NCBI GenBank assembly: GCA_027475525.1 | Contig: JAMWFC010000060.1 | Coordinates: 62,001-126,000, forward strand | DNA: 64,000 bases | Direction: 5' to 3' | From: Macrolepiota albuminosa | Lineage: Eukaryota; Basidiomycota; Agaricomycetes; Agaricales; Agaricaceae | Shown: positions 12,655 through 24,038 of the stretch, piece after piece | Layout of the letters: every line of letters starts with the position of its first letter | Position numbering within the stretch: the stretch's first letter is position 1 | The notes under the pieces: generated by a model | Databases searched by the model: none | Seen by the model: only the letters and a program-made list of their open reading frames with translations | What the model was told of the DNA's origin: nothing | Translations under genes and position numbers: made by a program

Positions 12655-15419
12655 TTACAAAATAAAATCAATGGGGTCGAAAGAGAAAATATCTTCATCC
12701 CGAACATTAAGAACCCCATGTCTGACGCGTGTTGTTAACTTTGATAAACACTGAGATCGTGTCAACTCACTTCTCTTTCAGGTGTGAATTGATGCCAGGA
12801 AATGAAAACTTTTTCTCAGCATGCTTTGTCTTCGAATGACAATTTGTGCTGGCCACAGCGGGCAATATCGATTTTGGCTGTTCCGGTGATTCCTCCACAG
12901 AATTAAACTGGACCTGTTGTGGTTGGGTCTCTACTACGGCCATTGAGTGTCCCACTGAATTCGGGCAATGACGGCACCCAAAGTTTAGCTTTGACCTAAC
13001 AGCCTTTAATCGAGGCTGAGAACCAGTTACGCTGCGGATAATCAATGGTTGCGGAGGGTGAAGCAGGATATTGGCAACCTCTTCCTTTGACATCACCCTT
13101 ATCGTCATCTTATCGTGACGATGAGAATGACCAACCTCCGAAACGGTCAATTGGGAACTTGGAGGGAATCAATTGACGCACCAAAGATCGAAAGTCCATA
13201 ACAATCCCAGGTCCGCAGGTTGTGCATTGGATATTCGTGCCGAGGGATTTAAGGGTCGTAGCAGCTTCGTGTGACGACGCGTCTATTGCACACAATGTGA
13301 GAAGATCTTGTAACGTTGCTATGGCCTGATCAAGTTATTAGTCACTAGACTCAGGGGAACAAGTTCAAGGTTTCCTACCTTCTCGTCCTTGACAAACCGC
13401 TCAGCCGTCCATACGCCAACAACTCGTTTGTCCTTCTTTCCGGGGCAAAGATGTGCACAAGCCCCCGCAAAATCCAAACAATCGTCTTCACGATACCGGG
13501 ACGCTACCTTTGAACATGTCTTACATAAAAAGCGCGCAGTCACTCTATCCACTGGGTGTAGGACTTTAGAATTCGCTTCCCCATTCAAAGCTGTCCAGTC
13601 CGAGTAACCCAGTACGATGGCGAGATCCTTTCTTGCCTTCTCTCTCCACTGATTCAGCTCTGTGTGTAGGCGCTCGACTACCCAAACCTCTTTGAGCAGC
13701 GTTGTCGATACGTCATGGGGCGGATTTTTCTGAGGAAATTCGATCCTTTCAGGCGACGTGCCCTGCAATAATTGGACGATAGGAAGACGTCGGAAGACAT
13801 CGAGTGAGGGAAGCACTATGTGAGGCTGTTGAGATCGCAACCTTTGATGATGTTGCTTGACAGCATAACGGTTATTGGCATATGCAGCTTCACGTGCCTT
13901 CCGCTCTCTGAGCGCTTTTAAGCGAACGAATGTTCTTTTGACTTCGTCAGCAATGTTATCATAATCTGAAGACATCCATCAGACAAACTTCAGGGAAGAC
14001 AACACGGAAATTGACCTTGCTGTGTTACATGCTCTATTCTACTATTCTTTAACCTCTGCATGGATCCATACGGCGTTGAAGTAATTAACTCCCAATGGAT
14101 CCAGCCATTCTTCGAAGCGAGTTGTTTGGAACTGTCGGAAAGAAAAGAGGTCATAAGGTCTCAGGATTTAGATTAAGGAACTGCTTACAAGGCTTCATTA
14201 GCAACCACTATATCGTCGTACAATTCTTGCCGGGATTCTTTCCACTCGTTTAATGAAGTACAGAACTATACTTCATGATAGAATCTAATCGTTAGAGAGA
14301 GGGAAAATCTTACCTCCATATACTTCGCTATAAACGTAATCTTCTCCTTGTTCTTCTACATATACGGTATTGATGTCAATTCTCCATATGCTGAGAGGAT
14401 ATGACATCAGACCTCTAGATACCCATTCGAATCTGCCGCACATTCATGTATCTCACGAGTTACGTCTGATTTCCGATAGACTGTACCTGAGACGATATAA
14501 TCGATTGACATCCCCCAAGAAAGAAGTGAAGAGACATACCACCTGTCCATAGCACTAGAGAGGCAATCAGTGAGCAGATACCTTATGTAGGTGGAAACAA
14601 CGCTCACGAGAGCGTCTCTTTCTATTGTTTTTGCTTGGCACTGGGGCATTTATGGATCAATTGACGGATATGCCATCAATGTAGAAATAAGGCTAACAAA
14701 ATTGCATGTCGTTTTCAGCATACGTGAGACATTGCTTGATCTTATCATTATGCAGCAGCATTCCCTCGAGTTTGATATGATCTCTGTCCAGTTGTGCACA
14801 ATCAAATTCCGCTTGAAAAACCAATGCTTACCCCTCGTTTATAAATTTATTCCTACAAATAATCTAGAAGAATAAAAGATGTCTACTTTATGACCCACGA
14901 AAGGACGAGCACGTACGTCCTGGCATAACATAGTCCTAGTTCCAAAGGCAGTATACAGCTCTTCTGTGTGCTTCCCACAAATCTACCTCGTGTAAGACTT
15001 GAAAACCAAAGGTGCATATTGACGAGCCTACTAACCTCGCAATTCCCACCTCCAAACAAGAACGCAGCATACGCTGCCTCAGTAAAAATAGACATTGGTT
15101 CCGGCGGTGGCAACGGGTAAGCCTTCCGCACGCTTTTCCATATGTAATTAGAGGTTGGGTGGACCAAAGCCTTACAGAGAGACTTGTTACATCGAGCGAC
15201 GGCTAGCACATCTGTAGGCGAGCTTGTGTTGAGAAGAATCTCTGCTATAAGCTCGAAAGGCAGAGTGTCGAAGAGGTGGCGAAGAACGGCCCTATCTTCT
15301 TGTAGCGGTTCCTCTGTTCGACGACGTTTCTGGCTGTCTGCTTCAGATGATTCCTGTCGACGATGACTGCCAGCCTGCTTGTGAGGAAACAAGCCACCAT
15401 CGGTGACTGTGTCTATCAT
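12655..15419 (-). CDS. F-box protein with Cys-rich zinc-like motifs
   Basis: Putative substrate adaptor of an SCF ubiquitin ligase. The first exon (15419-about 15043) has an F-box: LFDTLPFELIAEILLNTSS, then DVLAVARCNKSLCKAL and YIWKSV. An intron then joins to CEICGKHTEELY...TMLC, a Cys pair typical of fungal F-box proteins. Downstream exons run in frame through 14330-14290 (ITFIAKYME), 14265-14190, 14130-14030 and the long exon 13966-13380 (MSSDY frame) with CKTCSKV and CAHLCPG. They continue to 13300-12778, with FGCRHC and SFPGINSHLKEK. A last intron with donor gtgagttg leads to an exon (about 12723-12655) completing HLKEKHG and ending DPIDFIL. Joins between 14880 and 14340 are the least certain; an exon with MPQCQAKTIERD is likely there. 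Two separate genes are possible but less likely, because every other join keeps the frame. Confidence 0.66.
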
Positions 15420-15894
15420 GGAATTTCGGAGTAGATATGGTGATAATTATTTACTACGTCGAAAAGTAAACAAATGGACGTTCCGCGAAATCCGGATTTT
15501 TTGTGCCTCGTTCTCAGGAGGAATTTCAGTCCAATGACAAGACAGAGTGATTGATATTGTAACACACATCTTCTAAGTATCAAGATTAAGGCAACCTACA
15601 CTGCTGGCCATTAAATGACTGGACCGTTGTTTCAGTACGAAAGAAGAAATTATGTGTACTCTAAGCATCTCTCGAACGGATTGTCGGTTCCATGCCAATA
15701 TACGAAATTCTGCATCGACCGTGTATACCCGAGCGCACCTTCAATAACATCGAATATTTCTGCCAGACACCACAGGGGACAACTGAAATTATCCTAAGCT
15801 AATAAGGGACCATAAACGAGCTCTGGGGTCTCCATATTGTTGTCGTTTGGCTGATTACACTTATGACCGCTTTCTTGAGAATGTAAAGACGACA
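15420..15894. other. Intergenic, no supported gene
   Basis: Promoter side of the F-box gene and 3' side of SEC20. Nothing else is recognised. Confidence 0.4.
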
Positions 15895-17115
15895 CTACAG
15901 CTCATCAGTGATGTGATGAGGCGCATCCAAACTATGTTCAGCAATGGTAGAGGGTACAGTCACCAATGATGTCTCTATTGATATTGACGGCTCAGGTTTG
16001 TCAACACCAGAAATTTCCGTCAATGACGTAGGGATGGAAGATGCCGCCATTGTTGTAGCGACAGAAAACACAGAAGATACGAGTGAAGTCGTGAATGCGG
16101 ATACAGACGGTGAGTATTGTTTCTCCATGGTCAAAATGGCTGCGTCTCCGCTGTAGTCCGGTAGGAAACGCGTCCACCAAAAAGCCATGCGAAGGCCACG
16201 ATCCACGATGCGCTGTTTAATAATAAACATAACGACAAGGAGAAAGAAGACAAATGCTGAGAGTATCAAGACGCGATCGATCCAATCAGACTTCTCCAGT
16301 GCTGTTATGAGTTGTCTCGACGTCCCCATGAGATTCGTTAGCAGATCGTGTGTTGAAGATGTAGCATGTAGGGATGCAGTCGATGCATCTTCAAGACACA
16401 TATCGTTAGTTCCAATAGGTGCAAAGTAGTGGAGCGACCCTACCAAGCATTTGTGTTGAAAGAACAGAGCGTTCCAGCTCGCTCTGCATCAGGCCTATCG
16501 TCCGCCGTAAAGCCTCAGTAACATTATCATTTGCTTTCATAAGGGCGTCCTCACTGCATATGTGTTTCAGATGGTATTTATTCCGGGAGGAATGAGGTAA
16601 CTGACGTGACTTTCTCATTCAAGTTTGCCTTCTCAGTGACTACCGAAGAACCTAACAATTCAGCTCTGTGAGATGTTTTCTGTGAATCGATTGTTCTTTT
16701 CGATGCGAGTAGGGCCGCTCGCGAATTTCGTCGCAATCTAATGCAAAATTGGTTACGACACCTCACAACCAGCGAAATCACACGTACTGCGCAAGATCGC
16801 TTCGAAACTCGTCCACTATTCGACTCAACTTGATCCTATTCTTCTCTCCTCGTTGGTCACCAACAGATAGTTCCAAAGCCTGTCTTCGCATTGAGCTACA
16901 TATGTCACCTCCAAAGCGGAACATACCTCCACTTGCCTAGCGAAGGATTGAATGTCTTCTCTCAGTTCTGCAGCTAGATCCTGCTGTAAGGACAAAGGCC
17001 CTTGACATGACTGTAAACGAGGAATTTGAAAATCGACAAGGTCCTTCTGGCGTCGCTTCGACGCTGAAATAAGTTCTGAAGTTTCTTCCGTAAATGAAAC
17101 AGGACCTGGTGCCAT
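15895..17115 (-). CDS. SEC20: Sec20 SNARE (Golgi-to-ER retrograde transport) with C-terminal TDEL
   Basis: ER-resident Q-SNARE that receives COPI vesicles with Ufe1, Use1 and Tip20. The start at 17115 opens with MAPGPVSFTEETSELISASK; helical exons follow. The key exons encode DALMKANDNVTEALRRTIG and SELERSVLSTQML (about 16560-16450), then STASLHATSSTHDLL, GTSRQLITALEKSDWIDRVL and a single membrane segment (LILSAFVFFLLVVMFIIK) in the exon 16405-15895. This is the Sec20/BNIP1 signature. After the membrane segment comes a Ser/Thr-rich lumenal tail of about 90 residues ending in HHITDEL. The last four residues form an HDEL/KDEL-like ER retrieval signal, and yeast Sec20 is known to end in HDEL. 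tRNA-Asn lies 217 bp upstream. The exon borders between 16900 and 16560 are inferred. Confidence 0.82.
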
Positions 17116-17331
17116 GGATTAGACAGAGATTCTGAGCGCGGGAAGATAACAGAACACTAGAAAGGTGTATGATGGTGTACTAGACGAATGCTAGGCGATC
17201 TACACGCAACCCTCGAAACTAGGTGATGACGCGTCACAAACGACAGACAATTAAGTAATCAGGTCAAATTACTTTGCAAGCATGTACATGGTGCTCCTCT
17301 AGAGTCTATTGAATGGTGGTGAAGAAATAAC

Positions 17332-17414
17332 TGTCCCGTGGCTTAGTTGGTTACGGCGTCCGACTGTTAATTCTCTCAATCGGAAGATCGAGAGTTCAAG
17401 TCTCTCCGGGACAG
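17332..17414 (+). tRNA. tRNA-Asn(GUU): tRNA-Asn (anticodon GUU) with a 9-nt intron
   Basis: The acceptor 17332-17338 (TGTCCCG) pairs fully with CGGGACA before discriminator G at 17414. The anticodon stem TCCGA/TCGGA encloses loop C-T-G-T-T-A-[intron]-A, with anticodon GTT at 17366-17368. The T arm is GAGAG-TTCAAGT-CTCTC. The intron (about 17370-17378, attctctca) follows position 37, the canonical place for nuclear tRNA introns. Mature length is about 74 nt. Confidence 0.93.
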
Positions 17415-18446
17415 TGAGATTTTAAAGTTTTGCTTCATGAGTATGTTCATGATAAGAACCTTTCTTATCGTTTAAATCGGTCCTGTTGGCTCCATAAATA
17501 TCATTTAGAACCTCTACTTTGCACATGTTTCCTTTGACGATTTACGGGCGCTCAGAGTGTCCTCCCATGCGGCTCATTTTGGCTTTGGTTTGTGCCCTGT
17601 TTCTCGTTTTTCTCCAAATCAATGTCTCTTAGGGTTGTGTCGCTATGCCTGTTTAGGTGTCAGGCGCAGGCGCTAAGGTTACTGACTACGATACCAATGT
17701 AAGCTCCCCTTCAAGAGTGCTCCTCACAAGCATCAATTACCTCCCATAAGCATAGATATATAGCATATCTCCTCCGGTCCTGTAGGATATGAGATACAAG
17801 TCGTGACGCTAGAGGAAAGGCGTTTAAGGCTACGTACGCATGGAGTTTGGAAATATTAAGACATGAAGTAACCACGGTTTGACAATCCTGCCCCATATGA
17901 TACACAAATGGCTTAATCCAAGTCCAGGGCCGATGCCCAATGCCTTTCTATCTCCCGACCCATTGGCCTCTACGCTGCGTGCACGTCACGTCTAGTCATC
18001 GAACCACACGTTGCATCGGTCATGAGTTATCATTTATGTGACAAAAGATCTAAAGAGGGATTCACACCCGATAAAGTTCGTCATGTGTTGACAAATGCAT
18101 TTTTGTAAAAGTTTTACTGACGATAATTTATCTCTGGAAACTCATCTGAAATAACCTCAAAACAGTGGCTCGCCCATTACTGATATTAATCTCTCGGTCT
18201 CATTGATTATCTTCGGGAATTGTTACGGCGAGATGCTCGCTGACGAAACGTAGGAATGATCATTTTTCTAATTCTCTTCACCAAGACTGATGGAATGTCG
18301 ACGTCAAAACGACACCGCGCTCATATTTACCCAATTCGCCCCGAAGTGCCAGGTGATCCGGAGGATACTCCGCGATTCCTATAAGAGCAGTGAAGAACTT
18401 CATGTACTCGCCAATTACGAGCCCTTCGCTTCTATTCCACGTTCAT
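17415..18446. other. Intergenic, about 1 kb, no supported gene
   Basis: Lies between tRNA-Asn and the second GH47 gene. Short ORFs such as the minus frame 17711-17905 have no exon partners or motifs. Confidence 0.4.
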
Positions 18447-21032
18447 ATGTTGACCTATCGACCACCTACGCTTCTCCTTGCGTTCTCCGTTCCAGCCATT
18501 TTGGCAGCCAACGTCCAAAATCCCAATCTCCAACTGCCTGCTGATGCTGCTGTGCATAAAGCCGCGGTTACGAAGATTTTCACCGATAGTTTTTCCGCTT
18601 ACCAGTGCATTTCGTCGTCTTGTTTCCCTCTTTCTGTTTCTAATCACGAGTTTCTACCTCAGAAAGTTCGCTTTCGGGCATGACGACTTATCTCCCTTGA
18701 GTCAGAGTTAGTTCATTCTTTTCTCGGTAAACAAGGACTACCCATAAAGTTACGTTAGGTTTTTCGGATGGACGAAATGGCTGGGGTGCGTCGTATAGAC
18801 CTTTTTAACGTTAGGGCTCATACCCATATGCTGTCGAAGGTGCAAGCATCGTGGACGCGATGAGTACTATGGTACGCATGCTTCCCTATTCGTACAGAAG
18901 TTTATTCAAAGTTACGCAAAAGTCTATCATGGGTTTAGATGTGCGTTTTCATCGTGGTCCCTGAGTGTTCGCTAGTCAGCAACAATCCTGACTGTCCCCC
19001 CTCCTCTCTCTTACTTTAGGACCTCTTCCAAGAAGCGGTCGAATTTTCAAGCCATATTGACTTTAGTAAATCGCAAACTCCTGATACTGTCAGGTCTGTC
19101 CTGCTCTTTCTCTTCCCGAAACTTAATATCAATGGGTCCGTAGCGTGTTCGAGACCACAATTCGCTACTTGGGAGGTCTGTTGAGTGCCTTTGAGCTCAG
19201 CGACCAGAAGTATCCTGTCCTTCTGGAAAAGGCCAAGGAAGTCGCCGATAAAATGGCGTTTGCGTGGGTTGGGGTGAGCAATTACGTTGCCTCTCCTGTC
19301 CTTACGTTCCAAGTCTAATGTCCCACGGAAAATGCCAAAGAAAAACGTGGTTCCTTTCGGTTTCATGAACTTTTCCTCAAATTCTCCTACTATCGCGACT
19401 GTACGTGGATGAAACAAAGTTTTTTATTGTCTGTCACCGATATTAGAGATGGTTTTAGTCGAACATTGCAGAAGCTGGCACGGTAAAGAACTCATACGAG
19501 CGGTATCTATCTTTCAAATTTACTTTTGCTCTTTAAGTTATCTCTGGAATGGTCGACACTATCATCTCACACCGGAAATCAGACATATGCTGACCTTGCT
19601 GTTGGGTCAGTTCGCCATATTGCAAATCTCGTGCGTACCCTTACGGACTTGCTGTGTTTATGTTCATCCTGAACTCTACTTCCAGCCTGATCCCCTACCA
19701 GGCATGGATAGTTTTTACGAGCTAGCTCTGACAGCTAATATGACTTATGTCAAAGGTTTAGCCGCGCAAGGGATAGACCCACATGGTGGAACATCTGTCG
19801 GGGGTTATGTCGTAAGTAATGATTCCTCTGCTTCTTTTCCGCTACCTTCTTATGCTTTTACACCCGTTAGACATGGGGCGGCGGCTCTGACAGCTATTTC
19901 GAATATCTCATTAAGTACGCAAGGCTTTCGAATACGAACGACCCGCTGTTTGTCAACACATGGCAAACGGCTGTTGACTCTTCGATCAAGACTCTTTTGA
20001 GAGTGAGTGAAAAGTTTTTCACTTATTTTGTTCTCGTTCGACTTCCATCGTACTGAGATGTATAGACTTCGACAGTAGGAAATCATGTCTACCTGGCTGA
20101 CTTTGACGACTTGAGACAAATACTCCACATTGGTTCCCACTTGGCCTGTTTCCATGGCGGAAATTGGATTTTGGGTTTGTTTTTCCTTGTGCATGACTCT
20201 GATGGGGACCTCATCTTCTGATGGGAACAGGCGGAAAGATGCTCAACAATAATACTATTGTCAATATTGGTCTGCAGCTCGCCGACGCATGCTGGAATAC
20301 CTATGCTAGCACCCAGTATGTATGAGTAGGGGGCTCTCAGTCAGAATTCTTGCTGAAACCTAGCGATGTCCCAGGACTGGTATCGGGCCTGAAAGCTTCG
20401 CATACATCTCTTTCGACGGAAACTTCACAGGTGGCAGCCCAGCCAGTGATGATGAACTTCGATTCAATGCAAAGCATGGGTTCTATATCACTAATGGGGT
20501 ATATGTCCTACGCCCGGAGGTGCTGGAGACGAACTTCTATGCGTGGCGCGCAACAGGAGATACAAAATACCTTGATCGGGCAGCGAGTGCTGTTGCAAGT
20601 TTCAATAAATTCTTGCAGACACCAACAGGATATGCTGGATTGGTTGATGTAAACAACGCGGCAAACGGTCTTTTCGATGATACGGAGAGCTTCTGGTTTG
20701 CGGAGGTGTTAAAGTATCTGTAAGTGGAGTTGTGCGTGTTGAGAATAGTCGGGTTTATTTGTGGTCGGATATAACAGGTATTTGACATTCGACGACCCCA
20801 ATCACATCAGTCTGGATGATTGTAAGTCGATCCACCATTGCTTCGCCTTTTCCTCACTTTTTTGGCAGATGTATTTAACACGGAGGCTCATCCTTTCAAG
20901 GCACCCCCTGCGAAGCCCATTTATGGCAACAACACAATTCTCCCAGGCAAGCCCTTCAAAGTGCAGTCAGGCCCACCACTTCCAGCCATCAGCCCAAGTC
21001 GCTTTGAAAAGGGATTGAGAACCCCTCAGTAA
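18447..21032 (+). CDS. GH47 class I alpha-1,2-mannosidase, copy 2
   Basis: Same reaction as copy 1. The chosen ATG at 18447 starts a signal peptide (MLTYRPPTLLLAFSVPAILA) followed by NVQNPNLQLP; the upstream in-frame ATGs at 18390 and 18402 would bury it. In order: FAFGHDDLSPL (18672), NGWG (18780), DAMSTM (18860), FETTIRYLGGLLSAFELS (19150), VPFGFMNFSSN (19350), SLEWSTLSSHTGNQTYADLA (19540), LAAQGID (19760), SYFEYLIKYA (19895), HLACFHGGNWILG (20130), GPEGF (20390), VLRPEVLETNFYAW (20510), VDVNNA (20645), ESFWFAEVLKYLYLTFDDP (20690-20800) and FNTEAHPFKAP (20875). It stops at 21030-21032. Introns are 50-60 bp. It is convergent with SWP1, with only 102 bp between stops. It is clearly paralogous to copy 1 but diverged in sequence and C-terminal tail. 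Confidence 0.88.
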
Positions 21033-21134
21033 TAAGACAGGGAATTTGGAGGAAAATGAGATACCAAAAGAAATAATCTGTCTTGTCACGTAGCAAATGG
21101 TTATATGTTAACAAAGATATACGATGGTACAACT

Positions 21135-22129
21135 TTATCTACGGTTGATTCTGTCATCACCGATTTTTGAGAGTGCCTGTTTGCCAGCGAAGATCGTGAC
21201 CAGTCCAAGGACAGCGCCATATGAGAGAACTTGTCCAAGTTTGAGGTCGATCCAATACCATACCAAGAGCGCTTCAAAGGCCCCTAGTGTCAGGATAAAG
21301 GGGAAGATACTCGGCGAGAAGAGATGCGGGACGCGACGTATGACTTGGCTCCACTAGATATCCCGGTTAACATACCAAGGATTTAGATGGTGTCAAATAC
21401 TTACCAAAGCGAGAAGGACAGCCCAGGGAGCGACTACAACAGCAGAGAATATAGCGGAGATAGGACGAGGGGGCATTTTCTGGTCTGGACGGAAAGTATG
21501 GTGGATCTCGGGTAATGGATGGAAGTTAGGTTCTTCTGGATGAACGGGCGGCGCTTGAGAAGCGGGAACAACAAGGTCAAAGAGCTCGAGTTTCAAAGGA
21601 GAGTGCAGGGGTGATCCAATCAAAAGAGTTACTTTGAGAGGCGCGTCAGAAGTGGGTGGAAGTGACAATGGAGGTTTGGCCATGTCCTGGGTGGCATCGT
21701 TCCGTAATTAGGTACACGAGATAGAGAAGATGCGACGCACCAGCTCAAACTTTGCTTTACCGCCGTTCGTCACACGAACAGGTTGAATTCCCTCCTCGCC
21801 TGATCTTTCATCGTAGAAACGAAGGAACGTCTGGTGAGGCTGGACGCCTTTTCCACCGTCTTGTTCCACGATTCGGAATGTCAGCTTTAACTTGTCACCC
21901 TTGCTTAGCTTTACATGTGTCGACAATGGTTGCGTTAACGAAATTCTGTAGATCTCATTTCATTTCAGTTGATCCAACTTTGCTGAACCGATGACGAAGG
22001 CAGTACGTACGGTTCGGATCGTAACTGCGAACCTGTAGCGGAGGTAACAACGGCTTGGGGATTTTGTAAAGTAAGGATAGCGGCCTGCCCGCTGGCAATC
22101 AACAACGCCACGATAGGGAAGAAAAACAT
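21135..22129 (-). CDS. SWP1: Swp1/ribophorin II, oligosaccharyltransferase subunit
   Basis: Subunit of the ER oligosaccharyltransferase, which transfers the lipid-linked glycan to nascent proteins. The start at 22129 gives a signal peptide (MFFFPIVALLIASGQA), then AILTLQNPQAVV. After an intron comes NEIYRISLTQPLSTHVKLSK (about 21960-21890), then the lumenal domain with PHQTFLRFYD. An intron at about 21740-21684 joins to MAKPPLSLPP. The ribophorin II landmark FRPDQKMPPRPISAIFS (about 21490) is followed by three membrane segments: VVVAPWAVLLAL, PSIFPFILTLGAFEALLVWYW and GAVLGLVTIFAG. The stop TAA is at 21137-21135. Length of roughly 280 residues matches fungal Swp1. It is divergent from elongin C with 162 bp between starts. 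Confidence 0.87.
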
Positions 22130-22291
22130 TGTGAGAGCACAAAGCTAAGCGCAGATGGACATAGAACCAGTCGACGTGTTAAGTGATGAATTCTCACGTG
22201 ATCCTTAATTACGGATTCCATCTCATCTTAAACTTTTCACCGCGTGGCCAGTTTCTTCCGTTTCTTCCTGGATTTTACGCAATTAATAACC
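22130..22291. promoter_or_regulatory. Divergent promoter of SWP1 and elongin C
   Basis: 162 bp between the inferred start codons of two head-to-head genes. No specific site is identified. Confidence 0.45.
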
Positions 22292-22907
22292 ATGACTGAA
22301 GACATTGACATGCGTGTAAACTTATTTCTGTCGGATGCTGAACTCTCAATTGAAGTTGAACGGTCAATCAACTAGCCGTCAGAAGCCAATGACTTGGAGT
22401 GGATTCGCGTCACCAGTACAGACGGGTTCTCTTACCTTGTCAGGCGCAAAATTGCCAATGTGAGTGGCACGATGCGAAGTATGCTTGATGAAAGTAGTAC
22501 GTCGCGTCCCAAATTCATATCTTCATTGCTTGCCACTGATCGCGTCCTCTCTTTTCCAGGTAGTTATGCGGAAGCCGTGACTCGAACGTGCCATATCAAT
22601 GAACGGTAGGTGCTGAAAGCGTCATAATCTACTCCGTGTAGGTCCTTATGCGACCTCAAGCGGTATCATTGTAGAGAAGATGCTAGAGTATATGGCATTC
22701 AAGTTACACTATCAGGATGCTGGACCTAAGGAGGATATACCTGTTCAAGAATACGTGGAACGTCTGCCTCCAGAGATTGTGTTAGAGCTGTGAGTTTGAG
22801 CGTCTTCCTGCTTTCGTTAATCTCATTATGTGGTGTAAAGGCTCGTTGCTGCTGACTATCAGGAAGGTAAGCATGTCTTTCATAAAAGTATTTTGACTAC
22901 AAGCTGA
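22292..22907 (+). CDS. ELC1: Elongin C (BTB/Skp1 fold)
   Basis: Small adaptor that bridges elongin A or SOCS/VHL-box proteins to Cullin ubiquitin ligases. Exon 1 (22292-22313, MTEDIDM) splices over gtgtaaac...actag to exon 2 at 22376 (SEANDLEWIRVTSTDGFSY, then LVRRKIANVSGTMRSML). Next come SYAEAVTRTCHINER, GIIVEKMLEYMAFKLHYQ and LPPEIVLELLVAADYQEG, the typical elongin C ending (PEIALELLMAAN in animals). About 110 residues is the family length. The acceptor of the fourth exon (ctcaag before CGGTATC near 22655) was chosen because it keeps the frame and family spacing. The C-terminal end is uncertain: the frame runs to TGA at 22905, but a possible donor (gtaagc) lies after YQE. Confidence 0.8.
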
Positions 22908-23445
22908 GATCTTGGATGAAGTGTGAACCTCAGTTCACCCTGTTGTGTCATTGCTGCGGTAAAATGTGCAAGAGATCTTCAGTGTTGGATTCTAAAGAGC
23001 TGTTAATACCAATTTCTTTTTAGGGCTCAAATATGCCCTTAATTCAGGCTTCATTCACCTAAATGCACAAACACCATCACGCTTTGCAGATACAACAATA
23101 TTCTGAAATTTCGCCTGTGAGTGAGTTGAGTCCTCAGTTCTTAAGGCTTGAGTTGAGCCTTGACATTCGCTCCGTGCTCTTAAGCATGAACCTTAATCCC
23201 CTTGTACCGTTATCAACCTTTAACCCTTAGAGGTTGAACAGGATGACTTGAGATGGAAGTAATATATATTTATCTTCCTATTTAGGATTAGGAACAGGTG
23301 CATGTCACAGTTCAAGGATAGGGTTTGCAAATTGCTGGAATTTTGTAGAAGGCAAAGTGGAACTAAGTATAAACTGAACGGCTGATCAAGAAGTTGACGA
23401 GCAACTGGCACTCTCAGGCTTCTGTTGGCGGGGTAATATGTGTAT
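22908..23445. other. Intergenic between elongin C and the Ngaro insertion
   Basis: AT-rich and no gene is supported. It forms the left flank of the mobile element, and its last two bases belong to the split tRNA-Cys gene. Confidence 0.4.
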
Positions 23446-23447
23446 GT

Positions 23448-24002
23448 TCGGCGTAAAGGCGAGCGCCGAAGGTGGTGAGCGTTTTCGGAGGCCTCTGCGT
23501 GCTCAGGAGTTCTTCCGGTCACACCCGCACCTTTCCCTCTCCCCAGATCGTATGCCGATCACGGCACGGCGCTAGGGTTCTGGCAGATGCCGTAGTGTGG
23601 TCAGCACGGCATGCGGTCTCAGACATCTTGGGCAGCCCTCACCTTCCGTCCACCTCCTTCCCCCGTTGCTGCCCAGGTGAGCGCTGTCGCGCTCTCTCAC
23701 ATTGCTTTATTCTCACCGAGTCTCCCGTCTTTTTACAGTTTACTTTTTATTTATTGATCCTTCATTTATTCCTCGTTTGTTTCTATAAATCATCGGTGAG
23801 ACTCCCCCTGCGTGGCCACCCGGTGAGCCGGGCTCACCTCTCACCATAGATATTTCGCCCTCTTTAAAAGTCGCTTGCATTGCGCCGTCTCTCAGCGAAA
23901 TATCTAAAGTAAGTTTCGCGATGGGAAGGTCGCGTCTGGCCCCTCGCTCACTTTTTCACACTAGTATTATTTAGTGTATTTTTACTCACTAATTTCGTCA
24001 AC
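23448..24002 (+). repeat. Ngaro split direct repeat A1
   Basis: Matches A2 at 28551-29105 with a constant offset of 5,103 bp; the match ends at the sequence gtcaac. It contains two inverted repeats and the likely promoter for ORF1, whose ATG lies 37 bp downstream. Confidence 0.9.
23822..23906 (+). repeat. Two hairpin-forming inverted repeats in A1 (also in A2)
   Basis: GGTGAGCC-G-GGCTCACC at 23822-23838 is a perfect 8-bp stem. TAGATATTTCGC at 23847-23858 pairs with GCGAAATATCTA at 23895-23906, a perfect 12-bp stem with a 36-nt loop. Both recur 5,103 bp downstream in A2. Their position just before the ORF1 leader suggests a transcript-end or packaging role, which is inference. Confidence 0.7.
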
Positions 24003-24038
24003 TATTTACTCGTTCGCCCTCGTCATCATCATCTATCT

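Noticed and set aside
23472..23849. A 125-residue ORF present twice (23472-23849 and 28575-28952)
   Set aside because: It lies inside the A repeats and is duplicated only because the repeats are; no motif, and the Ngaro ORFs are accounted for elsewhere.
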